Source: an uncultured Lachnospiraceae bacterium
Lineage (GTDB): Bacteria > Bacillota > Clostridia > Lachnospirales > Lachnospiraceae
DNA: 64,000 bases
Assembly: GCA_947626395.1 (NCBI GenBank)
Contig: CANQRU010000006.1
Span: forward strand, 51,047-115,046
Direction: 5' to 3'
Below the pieces are notes generated by a model. The model was not told the origin of the DNA. It saw only the letters and a program-made list of their open reading frames with translations, and made no database searches. Numbering within the stretch: the first letter of the stretch is position 1; every line of letters starts with the position of its first letter. Position numbers and translations under genes: made by a program. Positions 54,048 to 63,205 of the stretch are shown one piece after another.

Positions 54048-54773
54048 CTATTTCTGCAGAAAATATTCAATTCCCTTCAGCGCGTTCTCCTCATGCGGCG
54101 GTGCGGCGAATACGCAGAGAATGATCCGATCTGCCTTAGTCGTGGCGAACTGGCTGATCATCGCGCTGTCTGTAATGTCGATGCCGTATTCCAGCTCATC
54201 CCCGATCGTTGTGACCGTTCCGGTCACGTCCTGATCCACCACATGGCCTGTTACCATGCGGTCCTTAAGGCTGTCATACATTTCCGCCGGCAGAAATTCC
54301 TTCATATCCGCCAGAATCCCCAGATTCGCCTGGTGCTGGAAATCTTCATAGGAACAGATGATCAGATCCAGCTGGCGCGCGCCGGCGATGGTCATATAAG
54401 CCATATTCGTCTGATAATCATCCGTGTCATAATAGCCTACGCTGACATAATCCCTCTTCCGCTCCATGCCGATATAATCTTCCAGGGAAGTGCTCATTTC
54501 CTCCGTCTCGCTCACAAACACATCGTCCAGAAACGACACCATCAGGACTTCCTTCGACGGATTGATCACGGACGTATAAAGCATATATCCAATGAATATG
54601 ACCGCCGCGATCAGGCAGCCCAGGCCAACCATATAATAATCCTTGAAATAGTCGATCTTCTGCTTAAACGGCAGATTCTTAAGTTCTTCCTTCGTTACCG
54701 TGTCCTTCGTCCGGCTGTAGATCGACGCGTCGTCGCCCAGAGTCGTCTTCCTGTGTTCAACATCCATTCCCAT
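54048..54773 (-). CDS. Single-pass membrane protein of unknown function
   Basis: 241 residues. A charged cytosolic N-terminus (about 1-45, including TKEELKNLPFKQKIDYFKDYY) leads into one transmembrane helix (about 47-68, MVGLGCLIAAVIFIGYMLY). An extracytoplasmic domain of about 170 residues follows, with VSVGYYDTDDYQTN and DLIICSYEDFQHQANLG. Such a layout fits a substrate-binding-like or anti-sigma-like protein, but no known domain is recognised. It has its own promoter. The ATG follows AAAGGGG. Confidence 0.65.
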   Translation of the reverse strand: MGMDVEHRKTTLGDDASIYSRTKDTVTKEELKNLPFKQKIDYFKDYYMVGLGCLIAAVIFIGYMLYTSVINPSKEVLMVSFLDDVFVSETEEMSTSLEDYIGMERKRDYVSVGYYDTDDYQTNMAYMTIAGARQLDLIICSYEDFQHQANLGILADMKEFLPAEMYDSLKDRMVTGHVVDQDVTGTVTTIGDELEYGIDITDSAMISQFATTKADRIILCVFAAPPHEENALKGIEYFLQK

Positions 54774-54826
54774 AGAATGCCCCTTTCTGTCGAAATGCAG
54801 ACAAGATCTGCGATTCCCTGACAGAT

Positions 54827-54855
54827 ATTATAGTCTTTTTGGGCGGTACCCGCAA
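54827..54855 (-). promoter_or_regulatory. Promoter of the single-pass protein gene
   Basis: Minus strand: TTGCGG (54850-54855), 17 bases, perfect TATAAT (54827-54832). Confidence 0.72.
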
Positions 54856-54899
54856 CCGATTTATTGAAAATTAAGATTCCATTCACAGCCGTTTTATTT

Positions 54900-56981
54900 T
54901 TACTGCTCTGGCTCCTCAAACAGCAGAAAATAGGTATCCCTGTCCTTCATCACCTCGTCCGCCAGGACCGGATCGCCGGTAATGATATTATCGACGCCAA
55001 GTTCATACATTCTCTGCATACTGTCCTGCGTGTCCACAGTCCAGGCGTGGACCTCCTTGCCGCGGGCGTGCAGCTCCGTGATCATCGCCGGAGTGACGAA
55101 GGTCGTCTCGACGCTGAAGAAATCCGCCGCCGGCAGATCATAGTAGAGGCCGACGCCCACCGCCATGATGTAGCCGCATTTCAGCTCCGGCGCCAGTTCC
55201 TTGACGCGCTCCAGGGCGTCGTACTGCAGGGATGTGATGACGCATTCATTTTCAAAACCGTTCTCGCGGATCACGCGGACCGTCTCGTCCACCAGCGTGG
55301 GCGTCGTCCCCTTGATCTCGATATTCAGTTTGATCTTCCCTTTGCAGTATTTAATCACCTCATCCAGCGTCGGAACCGGAGTCCCGGCGTACTTCGCCGC
55401 GTCCCCTCCGGAATAGCCCTTGCTGGCGTCCAGCTTCGCAAGCTCCTCGTAAGTGATATCGTCCACGTCCACATCCACGCCGGTACAGCGCTTCAGACTG
55501 GTATCGTGGGTCAGGACCACCACGCCGTCGCTGGTCTGCTGCACGTCAATCTCCGCATAATCCGCGACGCCGCTCTCAACGGCTGCCTGAATGGACGGGA
55601 TCGTGTTCTCCGGCGCCACGGCCGAATAACCCCGGTGGCTGGTGATCTTCGTCTCCGTAACAAGCAGATCCAGAAAATCCGTCTCCCGGATCACAAGGGT
55701 AAGAACAAACACCAGTCCGACGCTGAGAGCCATTCCGCCTACGTACAAACCGACCGCCGCCAGCTTATAGAACGAGAAGCGGGGCCGCGGCTTCGCCTCC
55801 GGCGGGCAGCAGGTCTCCGGTTCGCCATCCGCTTTCTTAAAACGATGAAACAGCGCCGTCAGATACGCATACTGTGCAAATGTGATCGTGCATCCCATAA
55901 CGAAGACAAAGACCGGCACATAAGCGTTCCGTAGGATCAGAAGATACGCCTGCCCCCAGATTTCGATATCCGGCTCCACGATCAGCAGGACAGCCAGGAA
56001 AAGAATCGCCGTGAAGATCAGGAACACCATCATTTTCAAAACCATCCAGATCTTATAGAACACGATCTTCACCGCGCTGGCGATCCTGCGCCCCTTCACC
56101 AGCCGCATACTGCGCCGGATCGCCTCCGGCAGGTCGCAGTGCTCCAGTATGAAATAATGGAATACAAAGAGGCATTCCAGTACCAGGACGACCATCGCCG
56201 CCGCGGCGGCCGCATAAAGGAATAAATATACCGGCTGATCCAGGATCACCTCCATGATATATTCCGGCACCACGATCTGGGAGATCATGTCCGACGCCAT
56301 GAAAATATCGGTAAACGGCACCACGAACGCCGCAAACAGAAGCAGCGGCAGATTCTTCGGCTTTAAGACATGTCTGGTATCGATGACGGATCGCTTAAAC
56401 AGCGCGATCAGGCCGATTTTTTTTCGGTGCCAGGCGCAGTCCAGACAGATGACGATCCCGGAGATCTCCAGAACCGTCCAGACCATATAGCCCAGCGCAA
56501 TGACAAGAATGGCCAGGAGGATCAGCGGATTTTTGAAAATATCCGTCAGGTTGTCGGTTGTGATGAAATCGGCGCGGGAATGCAGAAACGCCTGGGTCCA
56601 CAAAAACCGCCCGACCGGCACCAGGACAAATTTGAATACGCCCATGTACAGGACAAGATAGAAGAACATGGACGACGTAGGCCGGTGGAGACGTTTTTCT
56701 TTGATGTCGCCGTCTTCTTTACTCTTGTGCTTTTTCCCAGCCGGACTTTCCTTCGCTTTACTCCCTCTCTCTTTTTCTGCCGCGGCGTCTTCCCGGTTTT
56801 CATTCTTTCTGCTGGTCACACTGCCTGCGCCGTTCTTACTTTCTTCTCTGATCTCATTGCTTTCCTGGTTCTCGTTCTTTGCACCGGCTATGCTGCCCGC
56901 TTTGCTCTTACTCACTTTTCTGACCTCGACGTTCTCTTGAATTTTGTACTTTTCATTGTCTGTGACGCTTCCCTCGCTCAC
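54900..56981 (-). CDS. Membrane-anchored glycerophosphodiester phosphodiesterase
   Basis: 693 residues, starting with GTG after GAGGAAA. The first 100 residues are very charged and carry two imperfect 25-residue repeats (each with a KNENQES/KNENRED core). About eight membrane helices span residues 105-440. The C-terminal GDPD domain (about 445-680) has HRGYSAVAPENT and AEIDVQQTSDGVVVLTHD, with the two catalytic histidines and metal-binding acids. It hydrolyses glycerophosphodiesters to glycerol-3-phosphate. The kinase-like gene lies 93 bases upstream on the same strand with no terminator between them. Confidence 0.85.
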   Translation of the reverse strand: MSEGSVTDNEKYKIQENVEVRKVSKSKAGSIAGAKNENQESNEIREESKNGAGSVTSRKNENREDAAAEKERGSKAKESPAGKKHKSKEDGDIKEKRLHRPTSSMFFYLVLYMGVFKFVLVPVGRFLWTQAFLHSRADFITTDNLTDIFKNPLILLAILVIALGYMVWTVLEISGIVICLDCAWHRKKIGLIALFKRSVIDTRHVLKPKNLPLLLFAAFVVPFTDIFMASDMISQIVVPEYIMEVILDQPVYLFLYAAAAAAMVVLVLECLFVFHYFILEHCDLPEAIRRSMRLVKGRRIASAVKIVFYKIWMVLKMMVFLIFTAILFLAVLLIVEPDIEIWGQAYLLILRNAYVPVFVFVMGCTITFAQYAYLTALFHRFKKADGEPETCCPPEAKPRPRFSFYKLAAVGLYVGGMALSVGLVFVLTLVIRETDFLDLLVTETKITSHRGYSAVAPENTIPSIQAAVESGVADYAEIDVQQTSDGVVVLTHDTSLKRCTGVDVDVDDITYEELAKLDASKGYSGGDAAKYAGTPVPTLDEVIKYCKGKIKLNIEIKGTTPTLVDETVRVIRENGFENECVITSLQYDALERVKELAPELKCGYIMAVGVGLYYDLPAADFFSVETTFVTPAMITELHARGKEVHAWTVDTQDSMQRMYELGVDNIITGDPVLADEVMKDRDTYFLLFEEPEQ

Positions 56982-57074
56982 GCTTTCCTCTTCCGAACTT
57001 TTTTCCTTACTATCTTCTTCCGCCCAAATGACATACTCGTTTCTTCCCGGACGTGTTTTGCACTACATTTCTTG

Positions 57075-59939
57075 CTACAGCAAAGGAGCCCCGGACTTTC
57101 TCTTCGGAGCGTCATGCGTCTGCTCTGTCCGGCTCAGATTCTGCGTATTTTCATCTTCAGCCGTCCGGACATTCGCCCACCTATGCTGGCCCATCGCGGT
57201 CTCACGCTCAAAACGCGTTGTTTTCTCGAAATCGAGGCCCTGACGCACCATAGCGTCGCAGTGGCCGGGCATAGCAATCGCAGCCATACTCATAGACGGC
57301 AGGATAAAGGGTCCTGCTTTCGCGAACAGGTTCTTCGGCGTATATTCATGACCGAGCACGTTACTCGTGGGATTGCCGGCGAGCATAAGATTCTCCCATT
57401 CCTGATCCTTCCACTGATCGGTCGGAACCTTCGTTACATGATCGCTGGCAAGCCATTTCGCCATGGTGTCGATCCGGTTCCAAAGCGCGTCGATCTCCGA
57501 AGCCTTCAGAAGATCCTTGAATTTGTATTCAATCAGGGCCCGGTTATCCGGGCTTGCCAGATCCTTCACAAAATCAAAGGTTGCCTGATCTACGATCCGC
57601 ACAAGTCCAAGCGGTACCGCATGGGCGCCGCAGCTGGCGACATCGAATTCGCCGAAGGACATATCATGATCGATTCCCTTGATCGAAACGATCCTTTCGT
57701 CGCCGTCGCATTGCCAGCGGATATTGTTCATATGGCGGTCGCCCTGCCCGCAGATCAGATCCAGCACCTGCATATCGGCCAGCTGCTTCTTGATCCCGGC
57801 TTCATTGGCGATCAGATCCGCCGGACAGTCGATCGGATACTTCGCTGCAAGATCTGTGCCTCCAATTCCAGGCGCGAATTCCATGAACATCCCCGGCACC
57901 TTCCTGCCGCCCGCCTCGATATACTCAGCTTTCTGCGCCTGCGCGACCAGATCCGGACACCCCAGCAGAGACGCCATCACGGAAGTAGCGATCGCGCGGT
58001 TATTCAGATTATCCAGGTTCTCAGGCCGTACGCCCGCCTGAAGATGGGTCGAGAGAAATGATTTTGCCGAATCCGCAATCTCCGGTCCCAGCTTTTCGCA
58101 GGCAAGCCTCTCCGCTTTTTTCTCTCTTCTTGTTTTTTCCGCGGGGATGTACTTCTCAAGTTCTTCGACGTTTTTGCTCCGTAAGATTTTCCGAAGCCTG
58201 GCGTTCGCGTCAATAGCGTCCCCGATCCTCTTCTTACCGTCCTGCGGAATGCTGCTGTTCCGGATCAGATCCCACATCTCTTCCGCACGGAACCCGCGCG
58301 GCGTCCGGTCGGCCAGCTTCCGGTCGATCTGTTCGGCCAGCCGTTCATATGCGCTTCGGGCCGCTCTTTCCTCTGCTCCTTCGCCTTCGGGGATCAGATT
58401 CTTTTCACGGAAGAAGTCCATGTATTCGCCGCCGTTTTTCATATAGCGCATCCGGTCAAACCAGTCGGCATTCGCCAGGTTTACCCGGATGTTGTTCTTC
58501 GTTTCTTCCGACAGCGCAGGAGAAGCCCCGACCTTATCAAGAACTAACTGCATAAATGATTCCGGAGCCGGCTCGTCCTTCGTAAAGAAACCTTTATCCG
58601 GACCGTCCTTAATGTAGATGCGGGAACTCATGGCCGCACCGACTGTCGTTGTATCGCCGCTTACGTCAACCGTCCGCGCTTCCTTCGCGATATCAAATAC
58701 GGTCTGCCTTCCGGCCGCAGTTTCCGGGGCTTTCTGCAGCTTGCCCCTATAAACTTCAAGAACGACGCGCTCCCGTTCCTGCAGCTTTAAAATATCGGAA
58801 ATGATTCCCAGACGGCGCTGACCAAGCGACGACACGGCGCCCTTCCGTTCGCGCAGATATGTGCGGCAGGCGGCGTCCAGCTCCTTATACGCCGCAAGCA
58901 TTGCGTCCAGATTCTTCGGGTCGTCGGCCGGCTTATCCCAGTTGTCGGTTATCTTTTTCAGCGCAGCCGTGACATTCTTATACTCTTTTGAATCGATATG
59001 GAAAAAGCCGCTCCGCATTCCGGCTTCGTACCTGCCCATCTCTGATACAAGCTGATAGAAACCGATCCTGGTTCTTTCCGGATTCTCAAGGCCTGGCCGG
59101 TTATCCGAACTCGGCGGATTTGCCGGACCAGTCCGGTTTTGCGTACCAGCCGGATTGTTCTGACCGACATGATTCTGACTCACAAGTTCTCCCTGACCGG
59201 CCTGATTCTGACTCACAAAGCTTCTCTGACCGGCTTGATTCCCCTGATTCATCGGATTTTGCGAACCGGCCGGCCTTCCCTGCTCCGCTTGATTCCCTTG
59301 ATTCACCGGATGCTGCGGATCCGTCTGGTTTTCCAACTCCACCTGCATGCTCCGGATCCTGGGTCCGGCCGTTCTCTGCAGTTCCTCCTGCCGGACGGTA
59401 TCATACAAATCACGGTAGCGCTGCGGTCCCATGACCGCATTCTCCCGCAGCCGGACCGTCTCCCGCGAATCGATCAGATGGAGATTCCCGTTCCCCGCCA
59501 GATAGACGTGATGCAGGTTATCGCCGCTCTGCGGATTCTCCCTGTAAAGCACAAAATCACGAATCTGCAGCATGGCGTAGGCCATGGCGGCCTCCTTATT
59601 CTTAACATCGCTGCCGTCGAAAAATGAAACAGGCTCGCCGTCAAGACGCAGACTCTGGAGGATCTGCATCAGCTTTTCCTTCGAAACCGTCGCCGGATCG
59701 ATGCCCTGCGCTTCCTCTGTCTCCTTCGGGCTATTATCCGCTGTCTGCACTCTCAGCGTATCTCCGGCGATCTGCTCGTCAAACAGGCGGCAGAATTCCT
59801 GGCTTAATTCCTTTATGTATGTTTCCTGCGGAGTGCCTACTCCCGCTTCCTCCCCGCTGATCGCGAGTGCGCGGATATCCAGGTCATAGGCTGCGCGCAC
59901 ACGGTCCTTTGCATTGATCTGAAGCTGCTTTGATTTCAT
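57075..59939 (-). CDS. Large cytosolic protein with PI4-kinase-like catalytic motifs
   Basis: 954 residues, ATG after AAGGAGG. No signal peptide or membrane helix. Residues 1-200 are a folded region of unknown type. Residues 204-283 are an Asn/Gln/Gly repeat linker. A helical part follows (about 290-420). From about 425, the segment SSRIYIKDGPDKGFFTKDEP resembles the nucleotide-binding loop of type II PI4-kinases (Lys444 or Lys454 as ATP lysine). GQGDRHMNNIRW gives a catalytic-loop Asp734-Arg-His-x-x-Asn739, and IKGIDHDMSFGE the metal-binding Asp757/Asp759. Substrate and true activity are unknown. HipA-type or protein-kinase-like alternatives remain open. Confidence 0.6.
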   Translation of the reverse strand: MKSKQLQINAKDRVRAAYDLDIRALAISGEEAGVGTPQETYIKELSQEFCRLFDEQIAGDTLRVQTADNSPKETEEAQGIDPATVSKEKLMQILQSLRLDGEPVSFFDGSDVKNKEAAMAYAMLQIRDFVLYRENPQSGDNLHHVYLAGNGNLHLIDSRETVRLRENAVMGPQRYRDLYDTVRQEELQRTAGPRIRSMQVELENQTDPQHPVNQGNQAEQGRPAGSQNPMNQGNQAGQRSFVSQNQAGQGELVSQNHVGQNNPAGTQNRTGPANPPSSDNRPGLENPERTRIGFYQLVSEMGRYEAGMRSGFFHIDSKEYKNVTAALKKITDNWDKPADDPKNLDAMLAAYKELDAACRTYLRERKGAVSSLGQRRLGIISDILKLQERERVVLEVYRGKLQKAPETAAGRQTVFDIAKEARTVDVSGDTTTVGAAMSSRIYIKDGPDKGFFTKDEPAPESFMQLVLDKVGASPALSEETKNNIRVNLANADWFDRMRYMKNGGEYMDFFREKNLIPEGEGAEERAARSAYERLAEQIDRKLADRTPRGFRAEEMWDLIRNSSIPQDGKKRIGDAIDANARLRKILRSKNVEELEKYIPAEKTRREKKAERLACEKLGPEIADSAKSFLSTHLQAGVRPENLDNLNNRAIATSVMASLLGCPDLVAQAQKAEYIEAGGRKVPGMFMEFAPGIGGTDLAAKYPIDCPADLIANEAGIKKQLADMQVLDLICGQGDRHMNNIRWQCDGDERIVSIKGIDHDMSFGEFDVASCGAHAVPLGLVRIVDQATFDFVKDLASPDNRALIEYKFKDLLKASEIDALWNRIDTMAKWLASDHVTKVPTDQWKDQEWENLMLAGNPTSNVLGHEYTPKNLFAKAGPFILPSMSMAAIAMPGHCDAMVRQGLDFEKTTRFERETAMGQHRWANVRTAEDENTQNLSRTEQTHDAPKRKSGAPLL
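59091..59330 (-). repeat. Asn/Gln/Gly-rich repeats in the kinase-like gene
   Basis: Residues 204-283 consist of degenerate units such as NQGNQAEQG, NQGNQAGQ, SQNQAGQG and SQNHVGQNN. The DNA is correspondingly repetitive. Length changes between strains would be expected here. Confidence 0.75.
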
Positions 59940-60060
59940 GTGTCCTCCTTCCGGACGAATAACGTCCCGTCCCGCCCTCCGGGAATTCCCCGATACAGGT
60001 CATATTTTCCTTATGCAGAATACAGCATACCAGATAAAGCACAACAAAAATTTAACGGCG

Positions 60061-60092
60061 AAAGCACAGCCGGTTACAGGCAGCTGTGCTTT
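60061..60092 (-). terminator. Terminator of the purM-purN-purD operon
   Basis: AAAGCACAGC (60061-60070) and GCTGTGCTTT (60083-60092) form ten pairs around a 12-base loop, 31 bases after the purD stop. The remaining 60 bases up to the kinase-like gene's leader are AT-rich; a -35/-10 pair there is too weak to annotate. Confidence 0.7.
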
Positions 60093-60122
60093 TCAGTAAA
60101 CTAAGATTATCATCCGGCCTGT

Positions 60123-61397
60123 TTATGCCTCATCAATCGCCTTACCAATATCATGCCTCATGTATTTATTGGAAAATGAGATCCACTCCGTCGCCGCGTA
60201 GGCGTTCTTCCTCGCGTCTTTCAGCGTATCCCCAAGGGCCGTCACGCCCAGGACACGGCCGCCGTTTGTGACGATCTCACCGTCCGCGTTAAACTTGCTG
60301 CCCGCGTGGAACACGTAATAGCCGTCCTTACCATCAAATGCGTCCAGCCCGGAGATCACAAATCCTTTCTCATAATGTTCCGGATAACCGTCGCTGGCCA
60401 GCACCACACAGACCGCCGCGTTATCGTCAAACTGCAGATCGATCTGGTCCAGCGTACCGTCGATACAGGCTTCGAACACATCCACGATATCGTTCTTCAT
60501 CCGCGGCAGCACCACCTGGGTCTCCGGATCACCGAAGCGGGCGTTGTACTCCAGAACCTTCGGTCCGTCCTCCGTCAGCATCAGCCCGAAGAAAATCACG
60601 CCTTTAAATTCCCGGCCCTCGGCCCGCATGGCGTCCACCGTTGGCTGATAGATATGTTCCCGGCAGTAAGCGTCAATCTCCGCCGTATAGAACGGACTCG
60701 GGGAAAATGTCCCCATGCCGCCGGTGTTCAGTCCCTGGTCTCCATCCTTCGCCCGCTTATGGTCCTGCGCCGAAGTCATGACCCGGATCGTCCTGCCGTC
60801 CACGAAAGACAACACCGACACTTCCCGCCCGGTCATAAACTGCTCCACCACGATCCGGTCGCCCGCAGAGCCGAACTGCTTATCCAGCATCAGCGTCTTC
60901 ACGCCTTCCTTCGCCTCTTCGCGGGTCCTGCAGATCAGCACACCCTTCCCGAGCGCCAGACCGTCCGCCTTCAGGACGATGGGAACCGGCGCCGTCTCCA
61001 GATACGCAAGCGCCGCTTCCGGCGTATCGAAGGTCTCATAAGCCGCCGTCGGGATGCCGTATTTCTTCATCAGATCCTTGGAAAATGCCTTCGATCCCTC
61101 CAGGATCGCCGCATTCTTCCTTGGCCCGAACGCCCGGATCCCAGCCGCCTCAAATGCGTCCACCGCGCCCGCCGCCAGCGGATCATCCGGCGCCACCACC
61201 ACCAGATCGATCTCCTTCTCCTTCGCGAACTTCACCTGCGCCTCAAAATCCATTACCGGAATATTCACACACTCCGCCATCGCCGCGATCCCCGCGTTCC
61301 CCGGCGCGCAGTAAAGCTTCTCTACCCTGGGACTCTGCGCCGCCTTCCACGCGATCGCATGCTCGCGGCCGCCGCCGCCGATGATCAATATCTTCAT
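60123..61397 (-). CDS. purD: Phosphoribosylamine-glycine ligase (GAR synthetase)
   Basis: 424 residues. ATP-grasp enzyme beginning MKILIIGGGGREHAIAW. Further blocks are VVAPDDPLAAG, PIVLKADGLALGKGV, and EYNARFGDPETQ with metal-binding residues. It joins glycine to phosphoribosylamine in purine synthesis. The ATG at 61397 matches the family start; the longer reading to 61490 overlaps purN. It is the third gene of purM-purN-purD. Confidence 0.95.
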   Translation of the reverse strand: MKILIIGGGGREHAIAWKAAQSPRVEKLYCAPGNAGIAAMAECVNIPVMDFEAQVKFAKEKEIDLVVVAPDDPLAAGAVDAFEAAGIRAFGPRKNAAILEGSKAFSKDLMKKYGIPTAAYETFDTPEAALAYLETAPVPIVLKADGLALGKGVLICRTREEAKEGVKTLMLDKQFGSAGDRIVVEQFMTGREVSVLSFVDGRTIRVMTSAQDHKRAKDGDQGLNTGGMGTFSPSPFYTAEIDAYCREHIYQPTVDAMRAEGREFKGVIFFGLMLTEDGPKVLEYNARFGDPETQVVLPRMKNDIVDVFEACIDGTLDQIDLQFDDNAAVCVVLASDGYPEHYEKGFVISGLDAFDGKDGYYVFHAGSKFNADGEIVTNGGRVLGVTALGDTLKDARKNAYAATEWISFSNKYMRHDIGKAIDEA

Positions 61398-61476
61398 AGT
61401 CTCATTTTTCTCCTTCCTGCATCTTTCAGCCCGCCAGTAAAGCAGCGGACTCCTCGCGCCCAAAGTCAAACTGCGA

Positions 61477-62070
61477 TCATATCTCCCCATTCGCGATCAT
61501 ATCAATCGCCTGTGGCAATATCACCCACTCCGCCTGCTCCATCACTCTCTGCTGCAGCACCTTCGGCGTATCTCCCGGCAGCACCTCCACCGCCTTCTGC
61601 AGGATAATCGGCCCTGAATCCATCCCTTCATCCACGAAATGCACCGTAGCCCCGGTAATCTTCACGCCTCTCGCCAGCGCCGCCTCATGCACCTTCAGCC
61701 CGTAATATCCCACGCCGCAGAACGACGGGATCAGCGACGGATGAATATTAATGATCCGCCCCCGGTATTTCGCGATCATCGCCGGCGGGATCGTCACCAG
61801 ATACCCGGCCAGCACGATCAGATCCAGCCCATAGGAATCGATCTTCTCAAGCAGCGCCTCATTGAATGCGTCCCGCGTCTCAAACTGCTTCGGCGACAGG
61901 CACACCGCCTCCACGCCGTGGTTCTTCGCCCTCTCCAGCGCGTAGGCCCCGGCGTTATTGCTGATTACCACCGCGACCTCCGCATTCGTAATGCGTCCAT
62001 TCTCTATGGCGTCGAAGATGGCCTGAAGGTTCGTCCCACCGCCGGATACCAGAACACCGATCCTCAGCAT
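61477..62070 (-). CDS. purN: Phosphoribosylglycinamide formyltransferase
   Basis: 197 residues. N-terminal [15 protein letters not shown], catalytic His in [11 protein letters not shown] and Asp in [11 protein letters not shown]. It transfers a formyl group from 10-formyltetrahydrofolate to GAR. It overlaps the purM stop by seven bases. 79 bases separate it from purD. Confidence 0.95.
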   Translation of the reverse strand: MLRIGVLVSGGGTNLQAIFDAIENGRITNAEVAVVISNNAGAYALERAKNHGVEAVCLSPKQFETRDAFNEALLEKIDSYGLDLIVLAGYLVTIPPAMIAKYRGRIINIHPSLIPSFCGVGYYGLKVHEAALARGVKITGATVHFVDEGMDSGPIILQKAVEVLPGDTPKVLQQRVMEQAEWVILPQAIDMIANGEI

Positions 62071-63095
62071 AAGGTAACTCCCTTCTCGCCTTCCTCGATA
62101 TATCCGATCACATAAGGCGTATCCCCGGCCGATTTCGCGGCTTCCATGGTCTTCTCCACATCCGCCTTATCCACAGCCAGGATCATGCCGATGCCCATAT
62201 TGTAGGTATTGTACATCATCTGTTCCGCGATATCGCCTTTCTTCGCCAGCAGCCGGAAAATGGCCGGAACCTCGTAGCTGTCCTTTCTGATCACCGCCCG
62301 GGTTCCGTCCTTAAGCATACGCGGCACATTCTCATAGAAACCGCCGCCCGTGATATGGCTGCAGGCCCTGACGCGCACGCCCGCGGCCTTGATGCCCTTA
62401 AGCGCCTTCACATAGATCCTGGTCGGCGTCAGCAGCGTCTCTCCAAGCGTCGCGCCCAGCTCATCATAATAGGTATTCAGCCCCTCGGCTGTCATTTCCT
62501 TCTCAAATACTTTCCGTACCAGGGAGAATCCGTTGGAGTGGATCCCGGTGGAGGCCAGCCCTACGAGCACGTCGCCGGCTTTCAGGTCGCGGCCGTCAAT
62601 CAGATCCTTCTGCTCCACGACGCCAACCGTGAACCCGGCCAGGTCGTATTCGTCCTCCGGCATCAGTCCCGGATGCTCCGCCGTCTCGCCGCCCACAAGC
62701 GCCGCCTTGGACTGCTTACAGCCTTCCGCCACGCCTTTCACGATCTGCGCGATCTTCTCCGGAATATTCTTTCCGCAGGCGATATAATCCAGGAAAAATA
62801 ACGGCTCGCCTCCCGCGCAGGCCACGTCGTTAACGCACATAGCCACGCAGTCGATGCCCACCGTGTCGTGTTTATCCATCAGAAACGCCAGCTTGATCTT
62901 TGTTCCCACGCCGTCGGTTCCGGACAGAAGCACGGGATGTTCCATATTCTTAATGGCGTCCAGCGAAAATGCGCCCGAGAAGCCGCCAATGCCGCCCAGA
63001 ACCTCGGGCCGCTGCGTACCCGCCACATACTCCTTCATCAATTCCACCGACCGGTAACCCGCCTCAATGTCTACTCCGGCTTTTTTGTAATCCAT
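62064..63095 (-). CDS. purM: Phosphoribosylformylglycinamidine cyclo-ligase (AIR synthetase)
   Basis: 343 residues. Family segments are [54 protein letters not shown] and [16 protein letters not shown]. It closes the imidazole ring to give AIR. The ATG at 63095 lies after GGAGG; a GTG at 63098 is possible. First gene of the operon; no promoter is clear in the 107-base gap upstream. Confidence 0.95.
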   Translation of the reverse strand: MDYKKAGVDIEAGYRSVELMKEYVAGTQRPEVLGGIGGFSGAFSLDAIKNMEHPVLLSGTDGVGTKIKLAFLMDKHDTVGIDCVAMCVNDVACAGGEPLFFLDYIACGKNIPEKIAQIVKGVAEGCKQSKAALVGGETAEHPGLMPEDEYDLAGFTVGVVEQKDLIDGRDLKAGDVLVGLASTGIHSNGFSLVRKVFEKEMTAEGLNTYYDELGATLGETLLTPTRIYVKALKGIKAAGVRVRACSHITGGGFYENVPRMLKDGTRAVIRKDSYEVPAIFRLLAKKGDIAEQMMYNTYNMGIGMILAVDKADVEKTMEAAKSAGDTPYVIGYIEEGEKGVTLC

Positions 63096-63205
63096 CACGT
63101 TTCCTCCGTTCGATTCTGCGATACTGCGTTCTGTGATTATGTTCCTGTATTGATCGTTTCCGAATCACACCGGTGCGGATACCGCCGGCGCGGCCCGCCG
63201 CTCTG

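Noticed and set aside
56370..58061. A 563-residue + strand open frame opposite the GDPD and kinase-like genes
   Set aside because: It covers parts of two clear minus-strand genes and has no domain signal or start context. GC-rich coding strands often give such mirror frames.
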